From contig NZ_CP019724.1 in the NCBI RefSeq assembly GCF_002005225.1, forward strand, positions 8,102,001 through 8,166,000: 64,000 nt of DNA. Direction: 5' to 3'. Below, piece by piece: positions 1 through 8,098 of the stretch; within the stretch, counting starts at the first letter, position 1, and each line of letters opens with the position of its first letter. Made by a program: the position numbers and the translations under genes. This stretch comes from Streptomyces pactum. Its GTDB lineage: Bacteria; Actinomycetota; Actinomycetes; Streptomycetales; Streptomycetaceae. The notes beneath the pieces were generated by a model. The model had not been told where the DNA came from, made no database searches, and was given only the letters and a program-made list of their open reading frames with translations.

Positions 1-396
1 GGCGTCACCTACGTGTTCATCTCCCACGACCTGTCCGTGGTCCGCTACATCTCCGACCTGGTGACGGTGATGTACCTGGGCAAGGTCGTCGAACACGGCG
101 CCACGGAGGACGTCTTCGAACGCCCCCGGCACCCCTACACGGCGGCGCTGATGTCGGCCGCTCCCGTTCTGGACACCGGCCGCGGCGACCACCGGGAGGA
201 GATCCGGCTCCAGGGGGAGATCCCCTCTCCTTTCGACATCCCCTCGGGGTGCCGCTTCCGCACCCGGTGCCGGCATGCCGAGGACCGGTGCGCGAGCGAG
301 GCGCCACCGGTCGTCGGGCGGGACACGCCGGGCGGGGCCGAGCCGCACACCGCCCTGTGCCACTTTCCCCTGGACGCGGCGACGGCGTGGACGTGA
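1..396 (+). CDS. Oligopeptide/dipeptide ABC transporter ATP-binding protein, C-terminal part (5' end outside window)
   Basis: The reading frame is open from the first base, so this is the last 131 codons of a gene that starts upstream. It begins in the H-loop region (ISHDLSVVRY), the switch histidine after Walker B in DppF/OppF-type ATPases. It ends with the oligopeptide-transporter C-terminal domain, seen as GCRFRTRC and the later cysteines. The protein would energise peptide import at the inner face of the membrane. Its stop overlaps the start of the next gene by 4 bp (GTGA), so the TauE-type permease is probably co-translated with it. The exact substrate cannot be judged from this fragment. 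Confidence 0.9.
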   Translation, partial: GVTYVFISHDLSVVRYISDLVTVMYLGKVVEHGATEDVFERPRHPYTAALMSAAPVLDTGRGDHREEIRLQGEIPSPFDIPSGCRFRTRCRHAEDRCASEAPPVVGRDTPGGAEPHTALCHFPLDAATAWT

Positions 397-1109
397 CCGG
401 CCCGGAGTTCGTCCTGCTCTCGGGCACGGTCGCCGTCGGCGCGCTGCTCCAGGTCTCCATCGGCTTCGGCCTGGGCATGCTCGCCGCACCGGTCTTCTCC
501 CTCGTGGACCCGGCCCTCGCCCCCGCGGTGGTCCTGCTGCTCGCCACCGGGGTGACGGCGACCGTCCTGGCACGCGAACACGGCCGGGCCGATCTGCGCG
601 GCTGCGCATGGGCACTCGCCGGCCGGGTGCCGGGCGTGTCGGCGGGCGCCCTGCTGGTGGTGGCCCTCCCCGCCCGGTACCTCGCGCTCCTCATCGCCGG
701 GGTGGTCCTGACCGGCGTCACCGTGAGCGCGGCCGGCTTCGTACCGCGGCAGCGGCGCTCCGCGGTGGTCCTGGCCGGGATGGTCTCGGGCCTGATGGGC
801 ACGGCGACGTCCATCGGAGGCCCGCCCATGGCGATGGTGTGGCAGCGGCTGGACGGACCGGAGCTGCGCGCCACGACGAGCGCGTTCTTCCTCGCCGGGT
901 CGCTGATGAGCCTCGCCGCGCTGGCGGTGACCGGCACGGTCGGCGCATACGCGCTGCGGGGCACCGCACCGCTCGTGCCCGCCGCCGTGGCCGGGGTGCT
1001 GCTCGCCGGGCCGCTGTCCCGCCGGCTGGACGTACGACGGACACGCACGGCCGCCACGGCACTCGCGGTCGCGGGTGCCGTGGCACTGGTGGTGCGGCAG
1101 TTCGTCTGA
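393..1109 (+). CDS. TauE/SafE family membrane permease
   Basis: A hydrophobic protein of 238 aa with about seven or eight membrane segments. The family exports or imports sulfur-containing or organic anions across the cytoplasmic membrane. The segments come in two similar halves, each with the Gly-rich start typical of the family (residues about 15-40, and about 130-160 with a SIGGPP motif). GTG at 393 is chosen because it overlaps the upstream stop as GTGA; another GTG lies two codons earlier. Coupling to a peptide-transporter ATPase is unusual and may only reflect operon packing. The substrate is unknown. Confidence 0.85.
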   Translation: MTGPEFVLLSGTVAVGALLQVSIGFGLGMLAAPVFSLVDPALAPAVVLLLATGVTATVLAREHGRADLRGCAWALAGRVPGVSAGALLVVALPARYLALLIAGVVLTGVTVSAAGFVPRQRRSAVVLAGMVSGLMGTATSIGGPPMAMVWQRLDGPELRATTSAFFLAGSLMSLAALAVTGTVGAYALRGTAPLVPAAVAGVLLAGPLSRRLDVRRTRTAATALAVAGAVALVVRQFV

Positions 1110-1146
1110 CCGTCCCCCTCAGCCACCCTGAGCCGAACGACAGGCT

Positions 1147-1494
1147 TCAGGTGCGCAGCAGCCGCTGGGTGAGCTCCCGGTACTGCCGCAGCGCGATCCG
1201 GAGTTCTTCGGCCTGCGGGCCGGGGTCCCCGTCCTGCCAGCTCTCGTGCAGGGCCCGGCGTCGTTCCGCGAGGGCGTTCACGAGGTGGGCGGTCGCGTCG
1301 TCGAAGGCGCCCTCCGCCTCTTCCAGCGCTTGACGCGGAGTGTCGGCGAACGTGTTGATGGCCTGGCGGAGGCGCAGGAGGACCGCCTCCCGCTCGTCCG
1401 AGGACAGGAGCGCGTCCGGCGCCGCGGAGCGGTGCTCGGGGCGGCGCGAGGGCTGGTCCGACGGCTGCTGCGCGCGCGTCTGGTCGTACATCAT
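1147..1494 (-). CDS. Small charged helical protein, function unknown
   Basis: 115 aa, rich in Arg, Gln, Glu and Ala, with no membrane segment or signal peptide. Residues about 30-112 look like long amphipathic helices (LLLRLRQAINTF, then LRIALRQYRELTQRLL), which suggests a coiled coil. The start has two ATG codons in a row, with an AGGAAAG about 12 bases upstream. It converges with the TauE-type gene and stands alone. I do not recognise a family. The codon bias is typical Streptomyces coding, which supports it as real. Confidence 0.65.
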   Translation of the reverse strand: MMYDQTRAQQPSDQPSRRPEHRSAAPDALLSSDEREAVLLRLRQAINTFADTPRQALEEAEGAFDDATAHLVNALAERRRALHESWQDGDPGPQAEELRIALRQYRELTQRLLRT

Positions 1495-1617
1495 CGAATG
1501 CCGCTTTCCTGGGTTGCGTGGATCACCGGGGTCCCCGGAGCGGCCTGGCGCTGCGCCGTACTGGTAGTCAACGCCCGATGGCGGTGGGTGTCAACGCGGT
1601 GACTGCCGGGCGCCCGG

Positions 1618-2471
1618 GTCAGGGCTGGGTGAGGGACTGGGGGTAGTCGGTGATGATGCCGTCGACGCCGAGGGCGGCCATCTCGCGCATGGTGCCGGGT
1701 TCGTTGACGGTCCAGACGTTGGTGTCCATGCCGAGTTGGTGGATGCGGTCGACGAGGGCTTGGTCGGTGACGGTGTGCTGGGGGTTGACCTGGTCGGCCC
1801 AGGTGCTGAGTTCGGTGAGTTCGGTGTCGGTGGGGCGGTCGGCGTCGAGGAGGCCGATGGGGATGTGGGGGAGGTGGGTGTGGAATTGGCGGGCGTCGTC
1901 GGTCTGGAAGGACTGGACGGCGAGTTGTTCGCGGGCGAGTGCGCGGCGGAGGTAGCGGGGTTTGTTCCGGAGGTTTTCGGCGAGGTCGGTGGCGATGTCG
2001 GTGTAGTGGCCGCAGGGGCTGATTTCGGCGAGGAGTCCGGTGCGGGTGTGGTCGATGCGGGAGATGACGTGGTCGACGGTGATGAGCCGTTCGCCGGTGT
2101 GGTCGGGGTGGAACCAGGAGCCGGCGTCGAGTCGGCGTAGTTCGGTCCAGGTGAAGTCGGAGACGCGGTAGCGGGGGCGGCCGGGGTAGATCTCTTCGAT
2201 GTTGGTGGTGCGTTCCATGGTGCAGTCGTGGAAGTTGACGAGTGTGCCGTCTTTGGTGCGTTGGACGTCGATCTCGACGAAGTCGGCGTGTTGGTCGATG
2301 GCGAGGTCGATGGCGGCCGCGGTGTTCTCGGGTGCCATGCCGGAGGAGCCGCGGTGTGCGATGACGTCCGGTCGGGTGTCGGTGTGGTCGTCGGCGTGCG
2401 CGGCCGTCGACGTCGCCGCCGTCAGAGCCAGACCGCTCAGCACCGCCACGACGACACCGACGCGCCTGTTG
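1618..2471. repeat. 854-bp direct repeat, copy 1 (partner 26288-27141)
   Basis: This segment matches 26288-27141 at a constant offset of 24,670 bp. By eye I found only three mismatches, at 2181, 2455 and 2465. It covers all but the signal-peptide start of the glycerophosphodiesterase gene, and the flanks on both sides differ completely. No insertion-sequence ends border either copy. Confidence 0.9.
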
Positions 2472-2485
2472 CTCGTGTGCTTCAC
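1619..2485 (-). CDS. Secreted glycerophosphodiester phosphodiesterase (copy 1)
   Basis: 288 aa with a Sec signal peptide at residues 1-31 (hydrophobic core about 10-28, then AHADD). The mature part is a GDPD TIM barrel. It has the H-R-G motif at 44-46, Glu53 in APENT, the E-I-D metal-binding pair at 71-73 and the second catalytic His at 86. It should hydrolyse glycerophosphodiesters outside the cell to an alcohol and glycerol 3-phosphate, and so help recover phosphate or glycerol from lipids or teichoic acids. It is almost identical to the gene at 26289-27155. The two differ in the first few residues and at residue 102 (Gly here, Asp there). Confidence 0.93.
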   Translation of the reverse strand: MKHTSNRRVGVVVAVLSGLALTAATSTAAHADDHTDTRPDVIAHRGSSGMAPENTAAAIDLAIDQHADFVEIDVQRTKDGTLVNFHDCTMERTTNIEEIYPGRPRYRVSDFTWTELRRLDAGSWFHPDHTGERLITVDHVISRIDHTRTGLLAEISPCGHYTDIATDLAENLRNKPRYLRRALAREQLAVQSFQTDDARQFHTHLPHIPIGLLDADRPTDTELTELSTWADQVNPQHTVTDQALVDRIHQLGMDTNVWTVNEPGTMREMAALGVDGIITDYPQSLTQP

Positions 2486-2715
2486 TACAGCCTCCCGCGA
2501 TCGAATGACTCCCTGGAGGCTGTCGGACGGTGGTTACGGGAAACCTGCCGCGGCCTGGCGGCTCCGGGATCAGCCGGTGGACCGGAACGGTGAACCGGAT
2601 GATCCGAGGCCGAAGGGGCGATTACGCGCATCGCGCCCGTCCCTGCGCTCGGACGGGGGGGACGCGAGAGGAGGCGCCGATCAGCGCCGACGGCGATCCG
2701 GAGCGGCGACGTCCG

Positions 2716-2919
2716 TCACCTTCCGAGGATGCCCGCAGGCAGCAGCGACGGCGGGGACGTGGCCGGGTGGCCGCCTTCCAGCGTTGCGAGGAGACCGTTC
2801 AGGAGAGGCCCACCGGGGACACCGGCGGACGGGCCGGGCGCGGGAGCCGCCTCGGCGGCGGGAGCGGCCGCCAGGAGAGCGGTGGCCATGACGGAGGCAC
2901 AGGCAAGCTTCTTGATCAT
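2716..2919 (-). CDS. Small secreted protein, function unknown
   Basis: 67 aa starting at an ATG preceded by AAGGCGGAC. Residues 1-24 form a clear Sec signal peptide (MIKKLACASVMATALLAA, then an AEA-A cleavage site). The mature part is about 43 residues, rich in Pro, Gly, Ala and Leu, without cysteine. The N-terminus is like those of short Streptomyces secreted or surface proteins, but I do not recognise a family and it is not a chaplin. A longer frame opens upstream to 2952, but the signal peptide and ribosome site favour 2919. Confidence 0.55.
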   Translation of the reverse strand: MIKKLACASVMATALLAAAPAAEAAPAPGPSAGVPGGPLLNGLLATLEGGHPATSPPSLLPAGILGR

Positions 2920-3316
2920 GTCCGCCTTAACGAATGACGGCCCGCGGAGCAACGCCCGCCGTCAGCCGACTGGCCCAGTCGGGCTGCCGGGGCGGGCCCG
3001 TACCCCTCGCCGCGGACCTGCCCGCCGTCCACGCGGTGACGTTCGCGGCTTTCGAAGCGGTGGCCCGGTTCGGGCGCCCGAGCCGGCCGCGCTCCGCGCG
3101 AGTCGGCCCCTTGCGCGCGGCCGGCGGTATCGGGCTCCCGCTCGGCGCGACCGACGTGCTGGACCGCTTCTGCGGGAGGGGAGAGAGCCGATGACGCTCC
3201 GCCTTCCCCCGGGACTTACCCCCGGGGTAATCGACCGCTCTCCCTTCCACCGGCAGGATCGAGTGCGTCGACGGGAACCCCCGCCGGGAGCCGGCCGCAG
3301 CCGTGAGGAGAACAGC
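2920..3316. other. Intergenic region without a supported gene
   Basis: 397 bases between the small secreted protein and the NTF2-like gene. A frame is open at 2934-3194 on the + strand but has no convincing start, ribosome site or family resemblance. A 15-base palindrome lies at 3214-3228. Confidence 0.4.
3214..3228. promoter_or_regulatory. Possible operator: TTACCCC-C-GGGGTAA palindrome
   Basis: A perfect 7-1-7 inverted repeat about 90 bp upstream of the NTF2-like start. Its A/T-flanked G/C tracts resemble CsoR-family sites, but no such regulator is in the window and the match is by general look only. Confidence 0.3.
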
Positions 3317-3775
3317 ATGTCCGTCCAGACCGCCGTCACCACCACGAGGTCCGCCGGCACACCGAGTTCGGTCGCCGAGGACACCCGGGCCGTGGTGCAG
3401 GAGTTCCTTGCCGCGCGCATCGCCGGGGACACCGGCCGGCTCGTCGGCCTCTTCGCCGACGAAGTGGACTGGCTGCTCGCCGACAACCCCGCCGTTCCGT
3501 GGATCCGGTCGCGGTCCACGGCCGAGGAGTGCGCCGCACAGTTCACGGAGCTGATGGAGCACACCGTGCCCGAGGACGCGCGTGCCTCCCTCGACACCTT
3601 CCTCGTCGACGGCACCGACGCCGTCCTGATGGGACACCTTTCGGGGACCGTACGGGCGACGGGAAAGTCCTTCGAGGGCCCGTTCGCCCTCCGCCTCACC
3701 GTCGGGGACGGCCGGATCACCCGCCACCACCTCTACGAGAACAGCCTGTCCATAGCCGAGGCCTGCACCCCGTGA
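3317..3775 (+). CDS. SnoaL/NTF2-like family protein
   Basis: 152 aa with the cone-shaped alpha+beta NTF2 pattern: a long N-terminal helix (VVQEFLAARIAGDTGRLVGL), FADEVDWLL, and a C-terminal strand run ending in ITRHHLYENSLS. Members bind small hydrophobic ligands as isomerases, cyclases or stress proteins. Function cannot be predicted from the fold alone. ATG at 3317 has a good GAGGAG site 6 bases upstream. The gene stands alone. Confidence 0.8.
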   Translation: MSVQTAVTTTRSAGTPSSVAEDTRAVVQEFLAARIAGDTGRLVGLFADEVDWLLADNPAVPWIRSRSTAEECAAQFTELMEHTVPEDARASLDTFLVDGTDAVLMGHLSGTVRATGKSFEGPFALRLTVGDGRITRHHLYENSLSIAEACTP

Positions 3776-3991
3776 GAGCGCACGAGGCACTCACCGGACC
3801 GATCACGGGGGCACCGCGCCCCTGAAGCGGGCCGACCCGAACCGGGCGGGCGCCGAGCCGGCCGGCGACGGCGGAGTCGGCCCCCACGGTCCCCGGCCGC
3901 GCCACGAGGCTTAGCGGCGTGTGTACCTGGAAACGACTACTCCCGAACGGTCGTCGCAACGACGGTCGGCCGACACCGGGAGGGGTCTTTC

Positions 3992-5485
3992 GTGGATGTG
4001 CCCTTATACCTGAGGCCGCGGGTGGACCAGCCGCTCGCCTCACTGCTGGGGGCCGCGCCATTCCTGCACTCGCTCGCCGACGCGCTCGGCTCCCCGCTCA
4101 ACGTGCTGCTCCCCGAGACCGTCGCCGCGAACGTCGAACGCTTCCGTGCCGTCTACCGCCGCCACCACCTCGCGGGGCGGGTGTACTTCGCGCACAAGGC
4201 GAACCGGTCCAGCAGCCTGGTGCGGCGGCTGGCGGCCGCGGAACCGGCCGCCGTCGGTGTCGACGTCGCCTCACTGGAAGAGCTGCGGCACGCCCTGGGC
4301 TGCGGCTTCACCGGGGACCGTGTCATGGCCACCGGTCCCAAGGACCCGGAGTTCCTGTGGCTGGCGGCACGCGTGGGCGCGACGGTGAACCTGGACTCGC
4401 TCCGGGAACTGGAACAACTCGCCGGCCTGGTGCGCGAGTACGGCCTCGGCCGGGTCGGGGTACTGCTGCGACTGTCCGGGTTCGAGTGCGCCGACCACGG
4501 GGGAGCGGGCACCCGGATGCTGTCACGCCGCAGCCGCTTCGGCACCCCGGTACGGGACGTGGAGGAGCTCCTGGCTGCCGTGGAACGGCACGCGGACGCC
4601 GTCGAACTGACCGGCCTCTCCTACCACTTGGACACCACCGGCCTCGAGGAGAAGGGCCGGGCCCTGGAGCAGTGCGTGCTGCTCATGGACAAGTGCCGGG
4701 CCCGGGGGCTGGCGCCGCGTGCCGTCGACATAGGCGGCGGATTCGGCGTCGGCTACATCGCCGACGGCGAGGAGTGGCAGCGCTGGACGACCGCGCTCAG
4801 CGAGGCGGTGCTCGGCGGCCGCCCGCCCCTGACCTGGCGCGGTCACGGCTACGGGCTGCGCAACGAGGGCGGCACGGTGCGCGGGTCCGTCGCGCTGTAC
4901 CCCGGCCACCGCCCCAACGCCGGCCCCGGCTACCTCGACGAGCTCCTGTCACTGCCCGCGCCGGTGCTGGGCAGGGGGCCGGGCACCCTTCTCCTGGAGC
5001 ACCTCCACGACCTCCACATCGAACCCGGCCGTTCCCTGGTCGACCAGTGCGGACTGTCGCTGGCCCGGGTGCTGGAGGTGCGGGGCACGGGCGAGGACGC
5101 GACCCCCTACCTGGTGCGCCTCGGGATGAACGCCGGGGACGTGAGCCTGGAGGAGCACGGAGTCCTCATGGACCCCGTACTGCTGCCGCGCGGCGAACCC
5201 GGGAAGGACGACGAGGGGCCGGTCGGAGTCCACCTCGTCGGCAATCTGTGCCTGGAGGCCGATCTGATCACCCGCCGCCTGGTGTTCCTCCCCAGGCTGC
5301 CACGCGCCGGCGACCTGCTGGCCTTCGTCAACACCGCCGGGTACGCGATGGACTTCCACGCCCACCACGCGCAACGGCAGCCCCTCGCGCGGACGGTGGC
5401 GGTGGAGAGGGAGGGCGGCTCCTGGCGCTGGTGCCCGGACGAGGACTACTGGCCGATCACACACCCGGGGGGAACGCCCGCATGA
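3992..5485 (+). CDS. Fold-type III PLP-dependent decarboxylase-like enzyme (Y4yA-type)
   Basis: 497 aa. It is related to diaminopimelate/ornithine decarboxylases and to SbnH-like enzymes: an alanine-racemase-type barrel followed by a C-terminal beta domain. Visible PLP and active-site features are Lys69 in YFAHKAN, the phosphate loop GGG at 248-250, EPGR at 344-347, Cys420 in GNLCLEAD and Tyr451 in GYAMDF, so it should be active. The usual H-x-G-S is replaced by H-L-D-T near 212. GTG at 3992 follows a GGGAGGGG site; a later GTG at 4022 is the alternative. With the first start, codon 5 is TTA (4004-4006), which would make translation depend on bldA tRNA. It heads a gene set with 4-bp overlaps. 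Substrate unknown. Confidence 0.85.
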   Translation: MDVPLYLRPRVDQPLASLLGAAPFLHSLADALGSPLNVLLPETVAANVERFRAVYRRHHLAGRVYFAHKANRSSSLVRRLAAAEPAAVGVDVASLEELRHALGCGFTGDRVMATGPKDPEFLWLAARVGATVNLDSLRELEQLAGLVREYGLGRVGVLLRLSGFECADHGGAGTRMLSRRSRFGTPVRDVEELLAAVERHADAVELTGLSYHLDTTGLEEKGRALEQCVLLMDKCRARGLAPRAVDIGGGFGVGYIADGEEWQRWTTALSEAVLGGRPPLTWRGHGYGLRNEGGTVRGSVALYPGHRPNAGPGYLDELLSLPAPVLGRGPGTLLLEHLHDLHIEPGRSLVDQCGLSLARVLEVRGTGEDATPYLVRLGMNAGDVSLEEHGVLMDPVLLPRGEPGKDDEGPVGVHLVGNLCLEADLITRRLVFLPRLPRAGDLLAFVNTAGYAMDFHAHHAQRQPLARTVAVEREGGSWRWCPDEDYWPITHPGGTPA

Positions 5486-6819
5486 GGTACGACAGCATCA
5501 CGGAGGCCATCGGCAACACACCGCTGGTGCGCATCGACCCCGCCGTGCACGGGCTGCGCAACATCGACCTCTACGCGAAGCTGGAGATGCTCAACCCGTT
5601 CGGCTCCGTCAAGGACCGGCCCGCCTGGCACATGGCGCGCCCCCACCTGGAGGGCGCCGCCGAGGGGGGCGGGACGGTCGTGGAGCTCTCCAGCGGGAAC
5701 ACGGCCAAGGCCCTCGCCCTGCTGGCCGGCCTGCACGGCCTGAGGTTCAAGAGCGTCACCAACCGGATGCGGGTACCGGAGATCAAGGAACTGCTGCTGC
5801 TCCTCGGCGCCGAGATCGAGGAGCTGCCGGGACGGAGCGAGTGCCTCGACCCGACCGACACGGACGACCCGCTGACCCACTTCCACCAGGCACTCACGGA
5901 GCCGGGAAGCACGTACCTGCACACCGACCAGTACTTCAACCCGCGCAACGTCGAGGCGCACGCGGAGGGCACCGGACCCGAGATAGTGAAGGATCTCGAC
6001 GGGCGGGCACCGGACTGGTTCGTCGCCTGCGTGGGCACGGCCGGTTCGTCGACCGGCGTCGCCAGGGTGCTGCGCGAACACGACCCGGAGGTGCGGGTGC
6101 TCGGCCTGGTCGCCCACAAGTCGGACTTCATCCCCGGCATCCGTACCATCGACGAGGTCCATCAGGTCGGCCTGTTCGATCCGGCGACGTACGACACCGT
6201 CGAGTCCGTCACCTCGGGCGAGGCCATCGACGGGATGCTCACCCTCATCCGCCGCTGCGGACTGCTGACGGGACCGACCGGAGGCGCCGCCTACCAAGGA
6301 GCGGTGCGGCATCTGCGGGACGCCGACGCGGCGTTGGAGGGATCGGGGCGTCGCGAGAGCGCGGTGTTCATCGTGTGCGACCGGGCGGAGAGCTATCTGA
6401 GCTATGTGCGCGACCGCCGCCCCGAGCTGCTGGGCCGGGCGAGCCGCGGGCCCACCCTCGCGACACTCACCGACGACGAGGTGCGGGCAGGGGGCCGGTC
6501 CGCGGCCGTGAACGAGGCCCGCCACTGGATCACTGAGGGCGATCCCCGCCCGCTCGTCGTCGACCTGCGCAGCCCGCACGCCTATGCCGCCCTGCACATC
6601 GAGGGCTCGGTCAACATCGTCGACGAGCTGTTCGAGGAACTCGTCCGGGGCGGTCTCCCCTTCAGCAAGCGGACGCCCGTGCTGCTGGCCTGTCCCGTCG
6701 GCGAGAGGTCACTGCGCTACGCCGCCCTGCTGACGCGCAGGGGACACCCCGACGTGCGCAGCCTGGCCGGCGGCATCGTCGCGTGGCGGGACGCGGGCGC
6801 ACCGCTGGTGCGCGAATGA
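5482..6819 (+). CDS. Cysteine synthase-like PLP enzyme fused to a rhodanese domain
   Basis: 445 aa. Residues 1 to about 330 are a fold-type II beta-substituting PLP enzyme. GNTPLVR lies at 11-17, the PLP lysine is Lys44 (SVKDR), the substrate loop SSGNTA is at 70-75, and a GPTGGAAYQG phosphate loop comes late. Residues about 355-445 are a rhodanese domain with DLRS...H, an active-site Cys404 in CPVGERS and the usual GGIVAW ending. Known relatives replace the hydroxyl-derived group of O-acetyl- or O-phosphoserine with sulfide or another nucleophile. The attached rhodanese could supply persulfide sulfur in cis. Start and stop both overlap neighbours as ATGA, so the three genes are translationally coupled. 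The fusion is unusual. Confidence 0.88.
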   Translation: MRYDSITEAIGNTPLVRIDPAVHGLRNIDLYAKLEMLNPFGSVKDRPAWHMARPHLEGAAEGGGTVVELSSGNTAKALALLAGLHGLRFKSVTNRMRVPEIKELLLLLGAEIEELPGRSECLDPTDTDDPLTHFHQALTEPGSTYLHTDQYFNPRNVEAHAEGTGPEIVKDLDGRAPDWFVACVGTAGSSTGVARVLREHDPEVRVLGLVAHKSDFIPGIRTIDEVHQVGLFDPATYDTVESVTSGEAIDGMLTLIRRCGLLTGPTGGAAYQGAVRHLRDADAALEGSGRRESAVFIVCDRAESYLSYVRDRRPELLGRASRGPTLATLTDDEVRAGGRSAAVNEARHWITEGDPRPLVVDLRSPHAYAALHIEGSVNIVDELFEELVRGGLPFSKRTPVLLACPVGERSLRYAALLTRRGHPDVRSLAGGIVAWRDAGAPLVRE

Positions 6820-8006
6820 GCGCGGCGCTCTGGCAGCGGGAACTGAGGGAGCAGTTCCCCATCGTCACCGCACATCCGGAGTCGGCCTACCTCGACAGCG
6901 CGGCGACGTCCCAGAAGCCGAGGGCCGTACTGGAGGCCGTCCAGACCTACCTCACGACGTCGAACGCCAACGCGGGCCGCGGCACCTACCCCTGGGCCAA
7001 CCTGACCACGGAGCTGGTGGAGACGACCCGGGAGCGGGTCAAGGAGTTCCTCGGCGATCCGGAACCGGAGCGCTCCGTCGTCCACTTCACCAGCGGCACC
7101 ACCGAGGGCCTGCGCACCGTCGCCCGCGACTGGCTCGTGCCCCACCTCACCGACGGCGACGAGATCCTCGTGCCGTACGCCGACCACCGGGCCAATCTGG
7201 ACCCCTGGCTCGAAGCGCAGCGACTGCTGGCCGCCCGCGGTGTCCACGTACACCTGCGCGCCCTGCCCTACCAGACGGTCTCCGGCGACTACGACCACCG
7301 CGCCCTGGGCGACCTCGTCGGCCCGCGGACCCGCTTCGTGGCCGCCACGCACGTGCACCACGTCTACGGCGGCGACATGAACGTGCACCGCATCCGCGCG
7401 GCGGTCGGCCCGGACGTGCCGATCTGCCTGGACGCGGCCCAGAGCGTCGGTCATCTGCCCGTAGCCCTGGACGATCCCGCACTCGACGTCGACTTCGTGG
7501 TCTTCTCGGGGCACAAGGCGATGGCCCTGCCGGGTACGGGAGCGGTCTGGGCGCGCAACGCGCGAGGCCCCGCCTTCCGGCCGGCCGGGTGGCAGGGCAC
7601 CCCCAACACGGTCGGCATCGTGTCGCTGCGCGCCGCACTCGACTGGCTCGACGCGGCCGGTCCCGACCGGATCGCCGGCTGGACGGCCGGCCTCACGACC
7701 CGGCTGACCGACCGGCTGAGGCACCTCGACGCGTACGAGATCCTCGGCTGCCCCACCAGTCTGGCCGCCGACTCCGCGCTTCCCGCGGCCCAGCGCCGCC
7801 ACGGCATCGTCACCTTCCGCCACTGTGACATCCCGTCCGACGACCTCGGGTTCATCCTCTACAGCCACGGCTTCATGGTGCGGGGCGACAGCCTGTGCCA
7901 GGCCGGCGTGGGCGCGAAGGACGGATCGGTGCGCGTGAGCCTGCACGTCTACAACACGGTGGAGGAAATCGACCGACTGCTCACCGTACTGACGTCATTG
8001 GCGTGA
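6816..8006 (+). CDS. Class V aminotransferase, SufS/cysteine desulfurase-like
   Basis: 396 aa, fold-type I. The PLP-binding Lys234 is in SGHK and Asp206 in LDAAQS, and SAATSQKP near 28-35 is the CsdA/SufS N-terminal signature. Cys361 in a loop (GDSLCQAG) aligns with the sulfur-accepting cysteine of SufS, so desulfurase activity (cysteine to alanine plus enzyme persulfide) is plausible. No suf genes are nearby. Its partner is the rhodanese-bearing cysteine synthase upstream, which suggests a dedicated sulfur relay rather than Fe-S assembly. A cysteine-sulfinate or other C-S lyase role is also possible. Confidence 0.87.
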   Translation: MSAALWQRELREQFPIVTAHPESAYLDSAATSQKPRAVLEAVQTYLTTSNANAGRGTYPWANLTTELVETTRERVKEFLGDPEPERSVVHFTSGTTEGLRTVARDWLVPHLTDGDEILVPYADHRANLDPWLEAQRLLAARGVHVHLRALPYQTVSGDYDHRALGDLVGPRTRFVAATHVHHVYGGDMNVHRIRAAVGPDVPICLDAAQSVGHLPVALDDPALDVDFVVFSGHKAMALPGTGAVWARNARGPAFRPAGWQGTPNTVGIVSLRAALDWLDAAGPDRIAGWTAGLTTRLTDRLRHLDAYEILGCPTSLAADSALPAAQRRHGIVTFRHCDIPSDDLGFILYSHGFMVRGDSLCQAGVGAKDGSVRVSLHVYNTVEEIDRLLTVLTSLA

Positions 8007-8026
8007 AGGACGAGAGAAATGGCAAG

Positions 8027-8041
8027 TGATAACCGTTTCCA
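8027..8041. promoter_or_regulatory. Possible Zur-like 7-1-7 box upstream of the methyltransferase
   Basis: TGATAAC-C-GTTTCCA is an imperfect 7-1-7 inverted repeat (five of seven pairs match). It resembles actinobacterial Zur sites of the TGAAAAT-N-ATTTTCA type. It lies 58 bp before the methyltransferase start. A related string, TGGAAACGACTACTC, lies at 3928-3942 before the decarboxylase. This is pattern likeness only. Confidence 0.25.
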
Positions 8042-8098
8042 CCTGTAGATTCGGACGCGTCCACGACGGGTGAGGAACGGAAGAGGTGGCGCGACCAG

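Noticed and set aside
1120..1136. Short CTCAG...CTGAG hairpin between convergent genes as a terminator
   Set aside because: Only 5-bp arms; too weak to call.
2934..3194. 86-codon plus-strand frame
   Set aside because: No ribosome site or family likeness; conflicts with equally open minus-strand frames.
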